Of a stretch of 64,000 nucleotides of DNA, positions 56,831 to 64,000 are shown one piece after another (within the stretch, counting starts at the first letter, position 1; every line of letters begins with the position of its first letter). The stretch is from Nostoc sp. UHCC 0702 (GTDB lineage Bacteria; Cyanobacteriota; Cyanobacteriia; Cyanobacteriales; Nostocaceae): positions 3,376,501 to 3,440,500 of the forward strand of contig CP071065.1 of NCBI GenBank assembly GCA_017164015.1, given 5' to 3'. The notes under the pieces are model-generated. The model ran no database searches and was not told the DNA's origin. It saw only the letters and a program-made list of their open reading frames with translations. The position numbers and the translations under genes are program-made.

Positions 56831-57166
56831 TTAAAATTCACCCTCTTCAATGCCTTGGCGAATAATTTCTTCGTATTGTTGTACTGCCTCTGCCTTTTGT
56901 GATTCACCTCTTGAAGTGAAAATAGTAGCAGCTTTCTGGATATCCTCAATTCCTTTTTGTGGTTGTCCTTCTATAGCTAGAGTATTATCTCTATAAAAAT
57001 AAGCCTCAGCATAGTTAGGATCAAGCTCAATTGCTCGCGTATATTCAGCAATTGCCTGTTGAGACTGCCCTTGTCCATCAAACTCACGCCCACGTCGGAA
57101 AAATTCTTCAGCTTTTTCCATAGATTCTGACTCTTGTCCTTGAGTGCTTGAGCTACACAAATTATT
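56831..57166 (-). pseudogene. 5'-truncated duplicate of the adjacent TPR gene
   Basis: Over about 330 bases it matches the neighbouring gene at 57277-57747, offset by about 446 bp, with a few differences (e.g. AIEG for ALEG in the TPR). The first in-frame codon after a stop is a TTG (LCSSSTQGQ), and the signal-peptide part present in the neighbour is missing. The similarity breaks inside NNLCSS. It contains one TPR (IAEYTRAIELDPNYAEAYFY). Without signal or start it is probably not functional. Confidence 0.7.
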
Positions 57167-57276
57167 TCATGAGGATATGTTCGGCAATTAACTCATTTTC
57201 CAACAGATGCTAACTTACCTTTTTCCACAATTGTGAGATGAAACTGAAGTGCGATCGCAATTTCCACCACCCGAAG

Positions 57277-57747
57277 TCAAAATTCACCCTCTTCAATGCC
57301 TTGGCGAATAATTTCTTCGTATTGTTGTACTGCCTCTGCCTTTTGTAATTCACCTCTTAAAGTAAAAATAGCAGCAGCTTTCTGGATATCCTCAATTCCT
57401 TTTTGTGGTTGTCCTTCTAAAGCTAGAGTATTACCTCTATAAAAATAAGCCTCAGCATAGTTAGGATCAAGCTCAATTGCTCGCGTATATTCAGCAATTG
57501 CCTCTTGAGACTGCCCTTGTCCACCAAACTCACGCGCACGTCGGAAAAATTCTTCAGCTTTTTCCATAGACTCTGACTCTTGTTCTTGACTATTTGAACT
57601 ACACAAATTATTTGAATCCATGACTTGTCCATCAGGACAAGCTGACTGTTCCTGAGCTTTTGCTACAGAATAAAGAGTTACAGGAAAGATGATAAACGCA
57701 AAACATGCACCAAGTATAAAAAACAGGTGCTTTGTTGTTGATTTCAT
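57277..57747 (-). CDS. Secreted TPR-repeat protein
   Basis: A 156-aa protein with a signal peptide (MKSTTKHLFFILGACFAFII to VAKAQEQ) and a two-helix TPR region (IAEYTRAIELDPNYAEAYFY and GNTLALEGQPQKGIEDIQKA), then a helix to the end. Two or three Cys follow the signal (SACPDGQVMDSNNLCSS). TPR proteins mediate protein-protein contacts; its partner is unknown. It is partially duplicated at 56831-57166, and a second secreted protein lies 26 bases upstream. Confidence 0.82.
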   Translation of the reverse strand: MKSTTKHLFFILGACFAFIIFPVTLYSVAKAQEQSACPDGQVMDSNNLCSSNSQEQESESMEKAEEFFRRAREFGGQGQSQEAIAEYTRAIELDPNYAEAYFYRGNTLALEGQPQKGIEDIQKAAAIFTLRGELQKAEAVQQYEEIIRQGIEEGEF

Positions 57748-57773
57748 TTAATACTACTCCTAATTTGAAGAGT

Positions 57774-58163
57774 TTATTGTTGTGCTAGATAATCCATTCT
57801 TTCTATCTCATTAGGCAACAAACCCTCGAAGCGTAAAGTTGTCCGCTTCAGCACAAGCGGAACTACCCCATCTGGTTCTACATTAGCTATACCGACTTTG
57901 TTTTTCCTTAAGTTTGAGGGAAAAGGTCTACCGTTACTAGGAATCGGGGCACCTGGTTTGGGTGTGCTTAATGCAAACTTTTCAAATTTTTCTCCAACTT
58001 GAGTTAGTGAGATGCCTTGATTAATCGCAATTTGATCAAGTCTAATTTTAGTCAAAGGTGTTTGATTCGAATCAGCACAGGTTTGAGCTTGACCAGTAAA
58101 CGGAGTCATAACAACCGTAGCCACTACCCCGATGAATAGCGGTATCTTTCCTAAGTAATTCAT
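57774..58163 (-). CDS. Hypothetical secreted protein
   Basis: A 129-aa protein with an N-terminal signal peptide (MNYLGKIPLFIGVVATVVMT, then PFTGQAQTCAD) and a soluble remainder with a proline/glycine-rich middle (STPKPGAPIPSNGRPFPSN). No family recognised. The ATG at 58163 is preferred to one 11 codons upstream. It lies on the same strand 26 bases upstream of the TPR gene, so they are likely co-transcribed. Confidence 0.6.
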   Translation of the reverse strand: MNYLGKIPLFIGVVATVVMTPFTGQAQTCADSNQTPLTKIRLDQIAINQGISLTQVGEKFEKFALSTPKPGAPIPSNGRPFPSNLRKNKVGIANVEPDGVVPLVLKRTTLRFEGLLPNEIERMDYLAQQ

Positions 58164-58444
58164 GATTATAAATTGAAGTGAGTAAGCCTTGAGCAAGGCT
58201 TTTAAATTCTACTTAAAGGTCAATATATAGTTTTTTTTATAACAACGGGTACAGTATAATCATCCAATAATTTGTCGATAGTTTGCATGAAAAAGTATAT
58301 TTTATTACTAAATAATCAAAGATTTTTTACGTAAAAGGATTCAAAAAGATATTAAAGATATGAAGAATACCAAGGAAGATAGGAATTACACTTGATATGT
58401 AGTGTAAAAACCCTCAAGAAAGAAATTTAATTTTTAGAGTAACT
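58164..58444. other. AT-rich divergent promoter gap
   Basis: No gene is supported. It separates the secreted-protein gene (-) from the DUF4346 gene (+) and should hold both promoters. Confidence 0.4.
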
Positions 58445-58828
58445 ATGAATTTGACGGTTGAAGATTTAGCAGCAATTGATGATAAACTTTCTGGGCGTCA
58501 CATTGACCTTGACCCAAGTGGATATTTCATTATTTACTTGGATCGGGCAGCGGGGTTAATATATGCCAAGCATTTTACAAATGTAATTGACGATCGCGGT
58601 TTAGCTGTAGATCCAGAAACAGGAAAGGTGATTCCGGCGCGGGGAAAGGTAGAACGCACCCACACAACAGTGTTTAATGGGAGAACAGCAAAAGAACTGT
58701 GCGTCAAAATTTTTGAAGAAACTCAGCCCTGTCCAGTGACTCAATTAGACCATGCAGCCTATTTGGGTCGAGAATTTGTCCGCGCTGAGGTGGCTTTGGT
58801 GACAGGGCTTGAGTATGTTCAAGATTAA
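58445..58828 (+). CDS. DUF4346-family protein
   Basis: A 127-aa protein resembling the DUF4346 family of cyanobacteria (MNLTVEDLAAIDDKLSGRHI, GYFIIYLDRAAGLIYAKHF, TQLDHAAYLGREFVRAEVAL). The family is also found fused to dihydropteroate synthase-like domains in other organisms, but its role is unknown. It stands alone here, before the psb32 gene on the opposite strand, with a heptamer array (about 58868-58910) in the 86-base gap. Confidence 0.7.
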   Translation: MNLTVEDLAAIDDKLSGRHIDLDPSGYFIIYLDRAAGLIYAKHFTNVIDDRGLAVDPETGKVIPARGKVERTHTTVFNGRTAKELCVKIFEETQPCPVTQLDHAAYLGREFVRAEVALVTGLEYVQD

Positions 58829-58914
58829 GTTAGAACTGAGAATTGGAAAGTTAGAAGTTAAAAATTCATAACTCCTAACTCCTAACTCCTAACTCCCAAC
58901 TCCTAACTCTCCCA

Positions 58915-59652
58915 TTACCCATTAGATGATGGTTGATTGATCTGGTAGATGTAGTAAGTTGCCATCGGGATAATGGTGGCAGCAATTAACAGTCCTACTA
59001 CCCAAGCAGTGGCGTTACCTTGGTCGGTTTCTTCTGCTTTCTTGAATGTGCCTTCTACTTGCACTTTGTCAACTATTTTGGGTGGGCCGGGATCGGGTTG
59101 ACCAGAGAGAACCGCAACTAGGCGATCGCTTGCATCTACAAATGCTTGATTGTATTTGTTACCATCTCGTAAAGGCGTACCCAATGTTTCAGAAGCTACA
59201 CTTTCGGCAATTGAGTCTGTCAACAAAGACTTGACTTTATCCCCGGTAATAATCTCAGTACCATTAGTGACTGTCACCAGCACTAACAGCGTTTGATTAG
59301 CTTGTGCTTCCTTTGTGGGAAACCATTTTTCAAACAGTGCTTTAGTAAAGCTTTCCGGTGTTTCACCGTAGTCAAGGCGGCGAACAGTCACAAATCTGAC
59401 TTCGTTACCAGTTTCCTTGGCTAAATTACCCAAGGCACTGCTAATCTTACCTTCATTAATGCGGCTGATAACATCACCTTCATCTAGTACCCAAGTAGTA
59501 TCACCTGCTACCAGATTTGGCATTTGATATACACCTGTAGCTAATGCAGGCGTAGCCAACAGCGAAGAACCGACAATGCTTATTAGCAGCGGTAGAATCA
59601 ACCGGATAATGTACTTTTTAATGCTAAGTAATTGGTGGAGGAACTGTTGCAT
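58915..59652 (-). CDS. psb32: Photosystem II repair protein Psb32-like (TPM domain)
   Basis: A 245-aa protein with a signal/anchor (RLILPLLISIVGSSLLATPALA), a TPM (TLP18.3/Psb32) domain (about 45-175; VLDEGDVISRINEGKISSAL, ETGNEVRFVTVRRLDYGETP) and a C-terminal membrane helix (AWVVGLLIAATIIPMATYYI). Psb32/TLP18.3 helps repair photosystem II during light stress on the lumenal side. The TPM domain also occurs in unrelated proteins, but size and two-ended membrane topology favour Psb32. No photosystem genes are adjacent. Confidence 0.8.
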   Translation of the reverse strand: MQQFLHQLLSIKKYIIRLILPLLISIVGSSLLATPALATGVYQMPNLVAGDTTWVLDEGDVISRINEGKISSALGNLAKETGNEVRFVTVRRLDYGETPESFTKALFEKWFPTKEAQANQTLLVLVTVTNGTEIITGDKVKSLLTDSIAESVASETLGTPLRDGNKYNQAFVDASDRLVAVLSGQPDPGPPKIVDKVQVEGTFKKAEETDQGNATAWVVGLLIAATIIPMATYYIYQINQPSSNG

Positions 59653-60085
59653 TGAATGATTCCTTAAGACATACTTGCACCAAAAATACTACACAACCCA
59701 TGTCAAAATCACCTCAATTACGGTTTTCTTGAAAATTGGGAATTGGGAACTTGTACTCTCGCACTTGTACCGACTTGTGCTGAGCTTGTCCTGAATTTCG
59801 ACTTCGCTCAATTGCCGCGTAGCCGACTTGTGCCGAGCTTGTCCTGAATTTCGACTTCGCTCAATTGCCGCGTAGCCGACTTGTGCCGAGCGAAGCCGAG
59901 GTAAGGGCGAAGCCGAGGTAAGGGCGCAGTCGAAGTAGCGAAGTTGAGGTAAGCCGAAGTATTGGGAATTGGGAATTAGGAATGGGGCAGAGTAAGCTGG
60001 GAAAGACAAATTAATTTCCGCGCCTCCCAACTCCTAACTCCTAACTCCTAACTCCTAACTCCTGATCTCAATTACTATAAAATTT
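59653..60085. other. Repeat-rich gap before surE
   Basis: Holds the 53-bp tandem repeat (59771-59935) and a CTAACTC heptamer run (about 60022-60062) that ends near the surE start. No gene is supported. Confidence 0.55.
59771..59935. repeat. 53-bp tandem repeat with diverged tail
   Basis: Units begin CGACTTGTGC at 59771, 59824 and 59877, a period of 53 bp. Units 1 and 2 differ by one change near the start. The third breaks into CGAAGCCGAGGTAAGGG words (59890-59935). The unit contains GAGCTTGTCCTGAATTTCG and GCTCAATTGCCGCGTAGC. Confidence 0.8.
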
Positions 60086-60766
60086 ATGACCTTCATCCTC
60101 ACTAACGACGACGGAATTGATGCGCCTGGTATTCAAGCCCTAGTCAAAGCTGTAAATGGTAGAAATGCTATTATTGCTGCTCCTAAAGACCATCAATCAG
60201 GCTGCGGGCATCAAGTCACTACCACTCGCCCAATTCAGTTGCAACAGCGTTCTGATACAGAGTATGCGATCGCAGGTACTCCTGCTGATTGTGTGAGAAT
60301 TGCAATGACACAAATTTGTCAAGATATCAAATTTGTGCTGTCTGGTATTAATGCTGGCGGTAACTTAGGTGTAGATGTTTACATTTCTGGTACTGTTGCC
60401 GCTGTGCGCGAAGCTGCAATGCACGGCATTCCAGGAATTGCCATTTCTCACTATCGCAAAGCCAGGCAGAATTTTGATTGGGATCTAGCTGCCAAGTTGA
60501 CTGCTGAAATTTTAGCTGACTTACTCCACCGTTCCCTAGAACCAGGATGTTTCTGGAATGTAAATCTGCCACATGTGCAACCAGGAGAACCCTATCCAGA
60601 GATCGTGTTTTGTCAACCATGCACCAAGCCTTTGCCAGTTAACTATCGCATTGACGGCGATGAGTTTTATTATGTGGGGGAATATGGCAAACGCGATCGC
60701 ACACCGGGCAGTGATGTGGATGTCTGTTTTTCTGGCAACATAGCTGTAACTCAGTTAAAGCTATGA
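60086..60766 (+). CDS. surE: 5'-nucleotidase SurE
   Basis: A 226-aa metal-dependent nucleotidase/polyphosphatase. The N-terminal TNDDGIDAPGI with the metal-binding Asp pair, PKDHQSGCGHQVT, GTPADCVRIAM and SGINAGGNLG mark SurE. It dephosphorylates nucleoside monophosphates and is linked to survival in stationary phase. The ATG follows a run of TAACTCC heptamers with no strong ribosome-binding site. No pcm gene is adjacent. Confidence 0.94.
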   Translation: MTFILTNDDGIDAPGIQALVKAVNGRNAIIAAPKDHQSGCGHQVTTTRPIQLQQRSDTEYAIAGTPADCVRIAMTQICQDIKFVLSGINAGGNLGVDVYISGTVAAVREAAMHGIPGIAISHYRKARQNFDWDLAAKLTAEILADLLHRSLEPGCFWNVNLPHVQPGEPYPEIVFCQPCTKPLPVNYRIDGDEFYYVGEYGKRDRTPGSDVDVCFSGNIAVTQLKL

Positions 60767-60802
60767 CCAAGCCCACAACGAAAGCGGGAATAGGGAATTG
60801 CC

Positions 60803-61099
60803 TTAAACTTCCCCTTGAATCAAGGATGTCAGCCTGTCTAGGGTTTGTGTGAGTTGGGTTAGTTTTTTTAGTGAGTCATCCTGAGATTCAGCAAGGCTCT
60901 GTACAGCATCACACAATGCAAAAATTTGATAGCCTTGCTGCTGCACTTGCTTTCCTTGTGCTTCGACTTGTACACTCAGGTTTTCTAATCTTTCAGCAAG
61001 ACGTTCAATTGTCTCAGTAGTAGAGATTACCGCTTCCCCGATTTGCTCAACAATGGATTCCAAGCGGCTAATTTTAACTTCGACTCCTGCTGAAATCAT
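60803..61099 (-). CDS. Coiled-coil protein
   Basis: A 98-aa protein almost entirely composed of heptad-like coiled coil, with repeated leucine/isoleucine and Gln/Glu (ISRLESIVEQIGEAVIST, then ETIERLAERLENLSVQVEAQ). No family recognised. It may be a small structural or scaffold protein. It is convergent with surE, 36 bases apart. Confidence 0.6.
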   Translation of the reverse strand: MISAGVEVKISRLESIVEQIGEAVISTTETIERLAERLENLSVQVEAQGKQVQQQGYQIFALCDAVQSLAESQDDSLKKLTQLTQTLDRLTSLIQGEV

Positions 61100-61852
61100 T
61101 TTTTACTACCCCTAAATGTAATGTCGCTAATCATCCTTAAATAAATCCAGCATGCAAATAGCTGCTGCTGTGCTGAATAATCTTTTTGATTTTATTGATT
61201 AGTGCTGTTGTCAAAATGATAGAGGTATTTTTGTACCCCCCAACTGATAATTTTGCTAATTTGCTTGTCTTAACTGTTAAGCTATTAACCAATTAAATTG
61301 CACATTCTTTCGTGTTTAGCAGTCAAAAGTCACGCATTCCAGAGTCCAGAACAATAAACCCGCCCCTACTGACTGTTGACGACCCTAACAAGTAAGTATG
61401 CAAACTAAATGTGTTTTAGCTGATCTTCACTCTGCAAGACATGCTATCTTATGCCTTTCTCCGAAAAATCCCTCCTTGGACAATGTTTTTTTCCCTAGCC
61501 ACTGGCATCTTTGTCAAATATGAACGCCCTACAAGGGGGAAGTCAAAAACAGCCAGTGCATTCAAAGAATGCAATTTGGTATTAAGAGTCCAGTTTTCCG
61601 GTTTAAGTAATCAGTTGGTAACAAATTTCTAAATAGTCGCATCTTTTTATACATATCTCCTTTATTCAGTCATCTATCAGAAGATATATTAAAGTACTTC
61701 ACACAAAATTCACAAAAGCCGAGGAAATCTATGGTTTTTGATAAAGATTCAGTAAATGTACCGAAAATTATATTTAGCTTCATGAAGCTAAGCCTATATT
61801 CGGAATAAAAGCTTAAGTAATTCCCCTTATCGCTCAAGATTTGGCTAGATTA
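61100..61852. other. Long intergenic region upstream of the sugar transferase
   Basis: No gene is supported in these 753 bases. A 63-codon frame at 61441-61632 has no family features. The bases before 61853 should hold the sugar transferase promoter. Confidence 0.5.
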
Positions 61853-62530
61853 ATGTATCAAACATCATTAGAAGGCGTCTTTCAAGGTGCTACTTACAAA
61901 GCTTGGGAACTAGAATTTACTACTCACCCCTCAGTAGAGTCTAAATTCAAACGTAGTTTGGATATAGTTGGAGGCTTGGTGGGGCTGCTAATTCTAGCCA
62001 TTGTATTTGTACCGATAGCGATCGCTATCAAGATTGACAGCCCAGGCCCAATTTTCTTTACTCAAGAACGATATGGACTTCAGGGACGCACCTTTCGTAT
62101 CCGCAAATTCCGCTCGATGGTTAGTGATGCGGAACAATTAAAAACTCTAGTAGATAATGAAGCTAGCGGACTCATCTTTAAAAATAAAAATGACTTTCGC
62201 GTCACAAAGGTAGGGCGCTTTTTGCGAAGCACAAGCTTAGACGAATTACCTCAGTTTTGGAATGTCCTTATAGGGGAAATGAGTTTAGTAGGGACACGTC
62301 CACCTATTAAAGATGAGGTAATTAAATATACATACCGTCACTGGCAACGTTTAAATGTCAAACCTGGATTAACTGGTGAATGGCAAGTTAACGGCCGTTC
62401 TCAAGTGAAAGACTTTGAACAAATAGTTGATTTAGACTTGCGGTATCAACACAACTGGTATCCGTGGTATGACTTGTTGTTGATTGGCAAAACTCTCTAC
62501 GTAATCTTTGGGCGAATCGGGGCTTTCTAA
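61853..62530 (+). CDS. Sugar transferase, exopolysaccharide initiation type
   Basis: The 225-aa protein is a bacterial-transferase (Bac_transf) domain alone: one N-terminal hydrophobic segment (GGLVGLLILAIVFVPIAIAI), PGPIFFTQERYGLQGRTFRI, KFRSMVSDAE, RSTSLDELPQFWNVLIGEM and SLVGTRPP, with a C-terminal GLTGEWQVNGRSQVKDFEQI. It transfers a sugar-1-phosphate to undecaprenyl phosphate to start exopolysaccharide or O-antigen chains. It lacks the multi-helix N-terminal half of full-length WcaJ types. The ATG at 61853 is chosen over a TTG 12 bases earlier. Confidence 0.9.
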   Translation: MYQTSLEGVFQGATYKAWELEFTTHPSVESKFKRSLDIVGGLVGLLILAIVFVPIAIAIKIDSPGPIFFTQERYGLQGRTFRIRKFRSMVSDAEQLKTLVDNEASGLIFKNKNDFRVTKVGRFLRSTSLDELPQFWNVLIGEMSLVGTRPPIKDEVIKYTYRHWQRLNVKPGLTGEWQVNGRSQVKDFEQIVDLDLRYQHNWYPWYDLLLIGKTLYVIFGRIGAF

Positions 62531-62540
62531 TTATGTAATT

Positions 62541-62599
62541 AATTGTTAATGGGTAACTATTTAAACGATGAACTTATGAACAGTTACCCATTAGCAATT
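62541..62599. terminator. Long hairpin after the sugar transferase gene
   Basis: An 18-bp stem (one mismatch), 62541-62558 with 62582-62599, built on TAATGGGTAACT and AGTTACCCATTA. It starts 10 bases after the stop codon. No T-tract follows, so termination efficiency is uncertain. Confidence 0.65.
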
Positions 62600-62663
62600 G
62601 CCGAAAGCGAATACCATTTTGGATTATGAAAGAGTTAGTGGCTAAGCTTTGGGACAATCCATC

Positions 62664-62807
62664 AGGACTTACGCAACTGGCACACATATTTTCTGCGATG
62701 GCAGTCAATAGTCAATAGTCAAGGGTAAAAAGTCAAGGTTTTTGGACTTTTGACTCTTGACTTTGGACGATTTTTGTCCTAAATATATGACAATGCGCGT
62801 AAGTCCT
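62664..62807. mobile_element. MITE-like element, AGGACTTACGC ends
   Basis: Perfect 11-bp inverted ends (62664-62674 and 62797-62807) bound 144 bp; the inside is a stem of AGTCAATAGTC / GACTTTTGACT words derived from heptamers. The GGACTTACGC terminal is typical of widespread Nostoc repeats. No ORF. Confidence 0.75.
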
Positions 62808-62871
62808 ATCCATCTGTGGCAATAGTTTTTCAAATTAGTATTAGAAAGCTAAGGCAATAAAATGCTTTATT

Positions 62872-63546
62872 TTAATTGAGCAAGCTTTTCAAAAAAACAA
62901 TGCCCATGGCACAGAAAGCGAAGCCGACAAAGAGAATTGTCCTCGACAAAATTCCGTTAATGTTCTTGGGGATGATTGTATTGCCAATTTCTCTGGCACT
63001 CATGGTAACTGCGTATTGAGTGACAGCAACGCCTAAAATATAGGCAAACAACGGTATTATTCCTGCCTCCATGATGGATTGACCATCACTATAACCTTGA
63101 AACAAACCAGCGATCGCACCCAGCAGCGCCAGTATTAACCAGTTAGGTCGATTTGTCAGCACTAGCATAGTCCCAAAGATCATGCTGGAAATAGGGATTG
63201 CAACTTCTGCACCTGGTAAATTAACTCCGAACAGATAAATTACCGTTCCCAAGATAGTTGCTAACACAAAGGAAAAAGCAATCCATATCCCACGAACAAT
63301 TCCAGCCGAGAGTAAGCCGATAGCAACAACACTAGCCAAACGATCCAAGCCAATTACTGGATTTGCTATTCCCCACAAAAAGCCTTCCCAACAGTTAGAT
63401 ATAGCATGGCCAGATGGCAATCCACTCCATGAATATAGCAGGCTAATTAATACCAGAGAAGCGATCGCTCCCAGGTGGCGAAACTGTAACTTGGATTTGG
63501 AAAAGTCCCCAATCGGAGAATATGCTGATAACTCAATTTTAAGCAT
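62872..63546 (-). CDS. HupE/UreJ-family membrane protein
   Basis: A 224-aa protein with about six hydrophobic segments and the family landmarks SGHAISNCWEGFLWGIANP, VIGLDRLASVVAIGLLSAG and AGIIPLFAYILG. HupE/UreJ proteins are metal (Ni/Co) permeases, often beside hydrogenase or urease genes. The usual HxxxGxDH motif is here HAISNCWEG and GLDRL, so one metal-ligand His is replaced; its transport ability is uncertain. No hydrogenase gene is in view. The ATG at 63546 is preferred to a GTG one codon upstream. Confidence 0.75.
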   Translation of the reverse strand: MLKIELSAYSPIGDFSKSKLQFRHLGAIASLVLISLLYSWSGLPSGHAISNCWEGFLWGIANPVIGLDRLASVVAIGLLSAGIVRGIWIAFSFVLATILGTVIYLFGVNLPGAEVAIPISSMIFGTMLVLTNRPNWLILALLGAIAGLFQGYSDGQSIMEAGIIPLFAYILGVAVTQYAVTMSAREIGNTIIPKNINGILSRTILFVGFAFCAMGIVFLKSLLN

Positions 63547-63637
63547 CACCTATACCAGATTAGTTTATTCGGTACTTTATACTACCCAAGTGCCTATAAA
63601 AACTAACGCAGTAATTACACATCAATTTCATCAAGTT

Positions 63638-63800
63638 ATATCAAGTTCGGCTAATTACTTACGATCTAGTCGGTTTGCTTGGTAATAGGTAATGGGTAAT
63701 GGGTAATAGGTAATACTCAAAACCAATTACCAATTACCAATTACCAATTCCCAATTACCGACCTCCACAGATATCATAAGTGTTTAAACGGACATGATAT
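63638..63800. mobile_element. MITE copy B, 163 bp, inverted partner of copy A
   Basis: The ends are ATATCAAGTTCGG (63638-63650) and CGGACATGATAT (63789-63800). Read on the minus strand it is the same as 51899-52075 except for two fewer AATTGGT-type heptamers (five not seven) and a few base changes. The 14-base length difference is exactly two units. It precedes the partial sensor kinase gene. Confidence 0.85.
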
Positions 63801-63835
63801 TATGTGAAGCTTTAAAACTGGGGAATTGATAATAA

Positions 63836-64000
63836 TCAAGAAAGCTTCAACCGAATAGGAAGCTCGATGAGGAACTCTGTACCTTGAAGTGGTGCTGAAA
63901 TACACTTCAACAGACCACCATGCTTGCTGACAATTTGGTAGCTAATAGACATTCCTAAACCTGTTCCTGAACCAACAGGTTTAGTGGTAAAAAATGGCTC
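63836..64000 (-). CDS. Sensor histidine kinase, C-terminal end (cut by window edge)
   Basis: Only the last 54 residues are in the window. They show the G2 box of the ATPase domain, GSGTGLGMSISYQIVSKHGG, followed by FLIELPIRLKLS and a TGA (63836-63838). The gene reads leftward from beyond base 64000. The input domain and partner are not visible. Confidence 0.85.
   Translation of the reverse strand, partial: EPFFTTKPVGSGTGLGMSISYQIVSKHGGLLKCISAPLQGTEFLIELPIRLKLS

Noticed and set aside
61441..61632. 63-codon frame upstream of the sugar transferase
   Set aside because: No ribosome-binding site, no domain, and not linked to the next gene.

Overview
The window comes from a filamentous, Nostocales-type cyanobacterium (Nostoc/Anabaena/Calothrix relatives). 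The evidence is frequent GCGATCGC (HIP1) sites, heptanucleotide tandem repeats (STRRs) in most gaps and inside some genes, an RNase P RNA with an STRR-filled helix, a Psb32-type photosystem II repair protein, a CIRCE-controlled groEL without groES, and several cyanobacterial MITE-like families. No rRNA, tRNA, complete insertion sequence or cas gene was seen.

Layout. 1-2.3 kb: the end of a GT4 glycosyltransferase facing a flavin-dependent tryptophan halogenase homologue. 3.2-6.0 kb: a sensor kinase cut off inside its ATPase domain and an 8-repeat CRISPR array without cas genes. 6.7-17.5 kb: housekeeping genes (sodB, glpK, holB, a SnoaL-like gene, tmk, a Nudix hydrolase, folK, a class A penicillin-binding protein) and an MFS exporter. 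17.5-18.9 kb: a non-coding stretch with hairpins, a MITE, and a small ribbon-helix-helix gene split by a second MITE with a clean 4-bp target duplication.

18.9-31.8 kb is the most interesting part, a compact RiPP (ribosomally made, modified peptide) locus. The plus-strand side encodes an HTH protein, a C39-peptidase ABC exporter with an N-terminal cyclic-nucleotide-like domain, an HlyD-type adaptor and a parvulin-type prolyl isomerase. The minus-strand side encodes a 77-aa precursor, a Cys-rich protein, a Nif11-leader precursor whose core repeats an LYGV unit every 11 residues, a radical SAM/SPASM maturase, a small protein, an APH-fold kinase and a HopA1-family protein. A third precursor of 59 aa lies between the two sides. 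All three precursors have a Gly-Gly leader end suited to the C39 exporter. The kinase/HopA1 pair is the dehydratase pair of class V lanthipeptides, yet none of the three cores contains cysteine. The XYG motifs plus radical SAM enzyme plus small partner look like a splicease (tyramine-excising) system. Two very different modification chemistries therefore seem to share one exporter.

31.2-44.3 kb: an activase-like radical SAM protein, a small secreted peptide, mutS with an in-frame STRR insert, a HicBA pair beside an OLD-like ATPase, a PhoD-like phosphatase, a second ATPase paired with a PIN-like protein, thioredoxin, fabG and a WecA/MraY-family transferase. 44.4-64 kb: groEL, corA, rnpB, rnc, an oxidoreductase with an in-frame 9-bp repeat, a sensor kinase, a RibD-like reductase, a FemAB-like protein, a partly duplicated TPR gene, psb32, surE, a sugar transferase, a HupE/UreJ protein, and the end of another sensor kinase at the right edge. 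An inverted pair of near-identical MITEs (51.9 and 63.7 kb) differs by exactly two internal heptamers.
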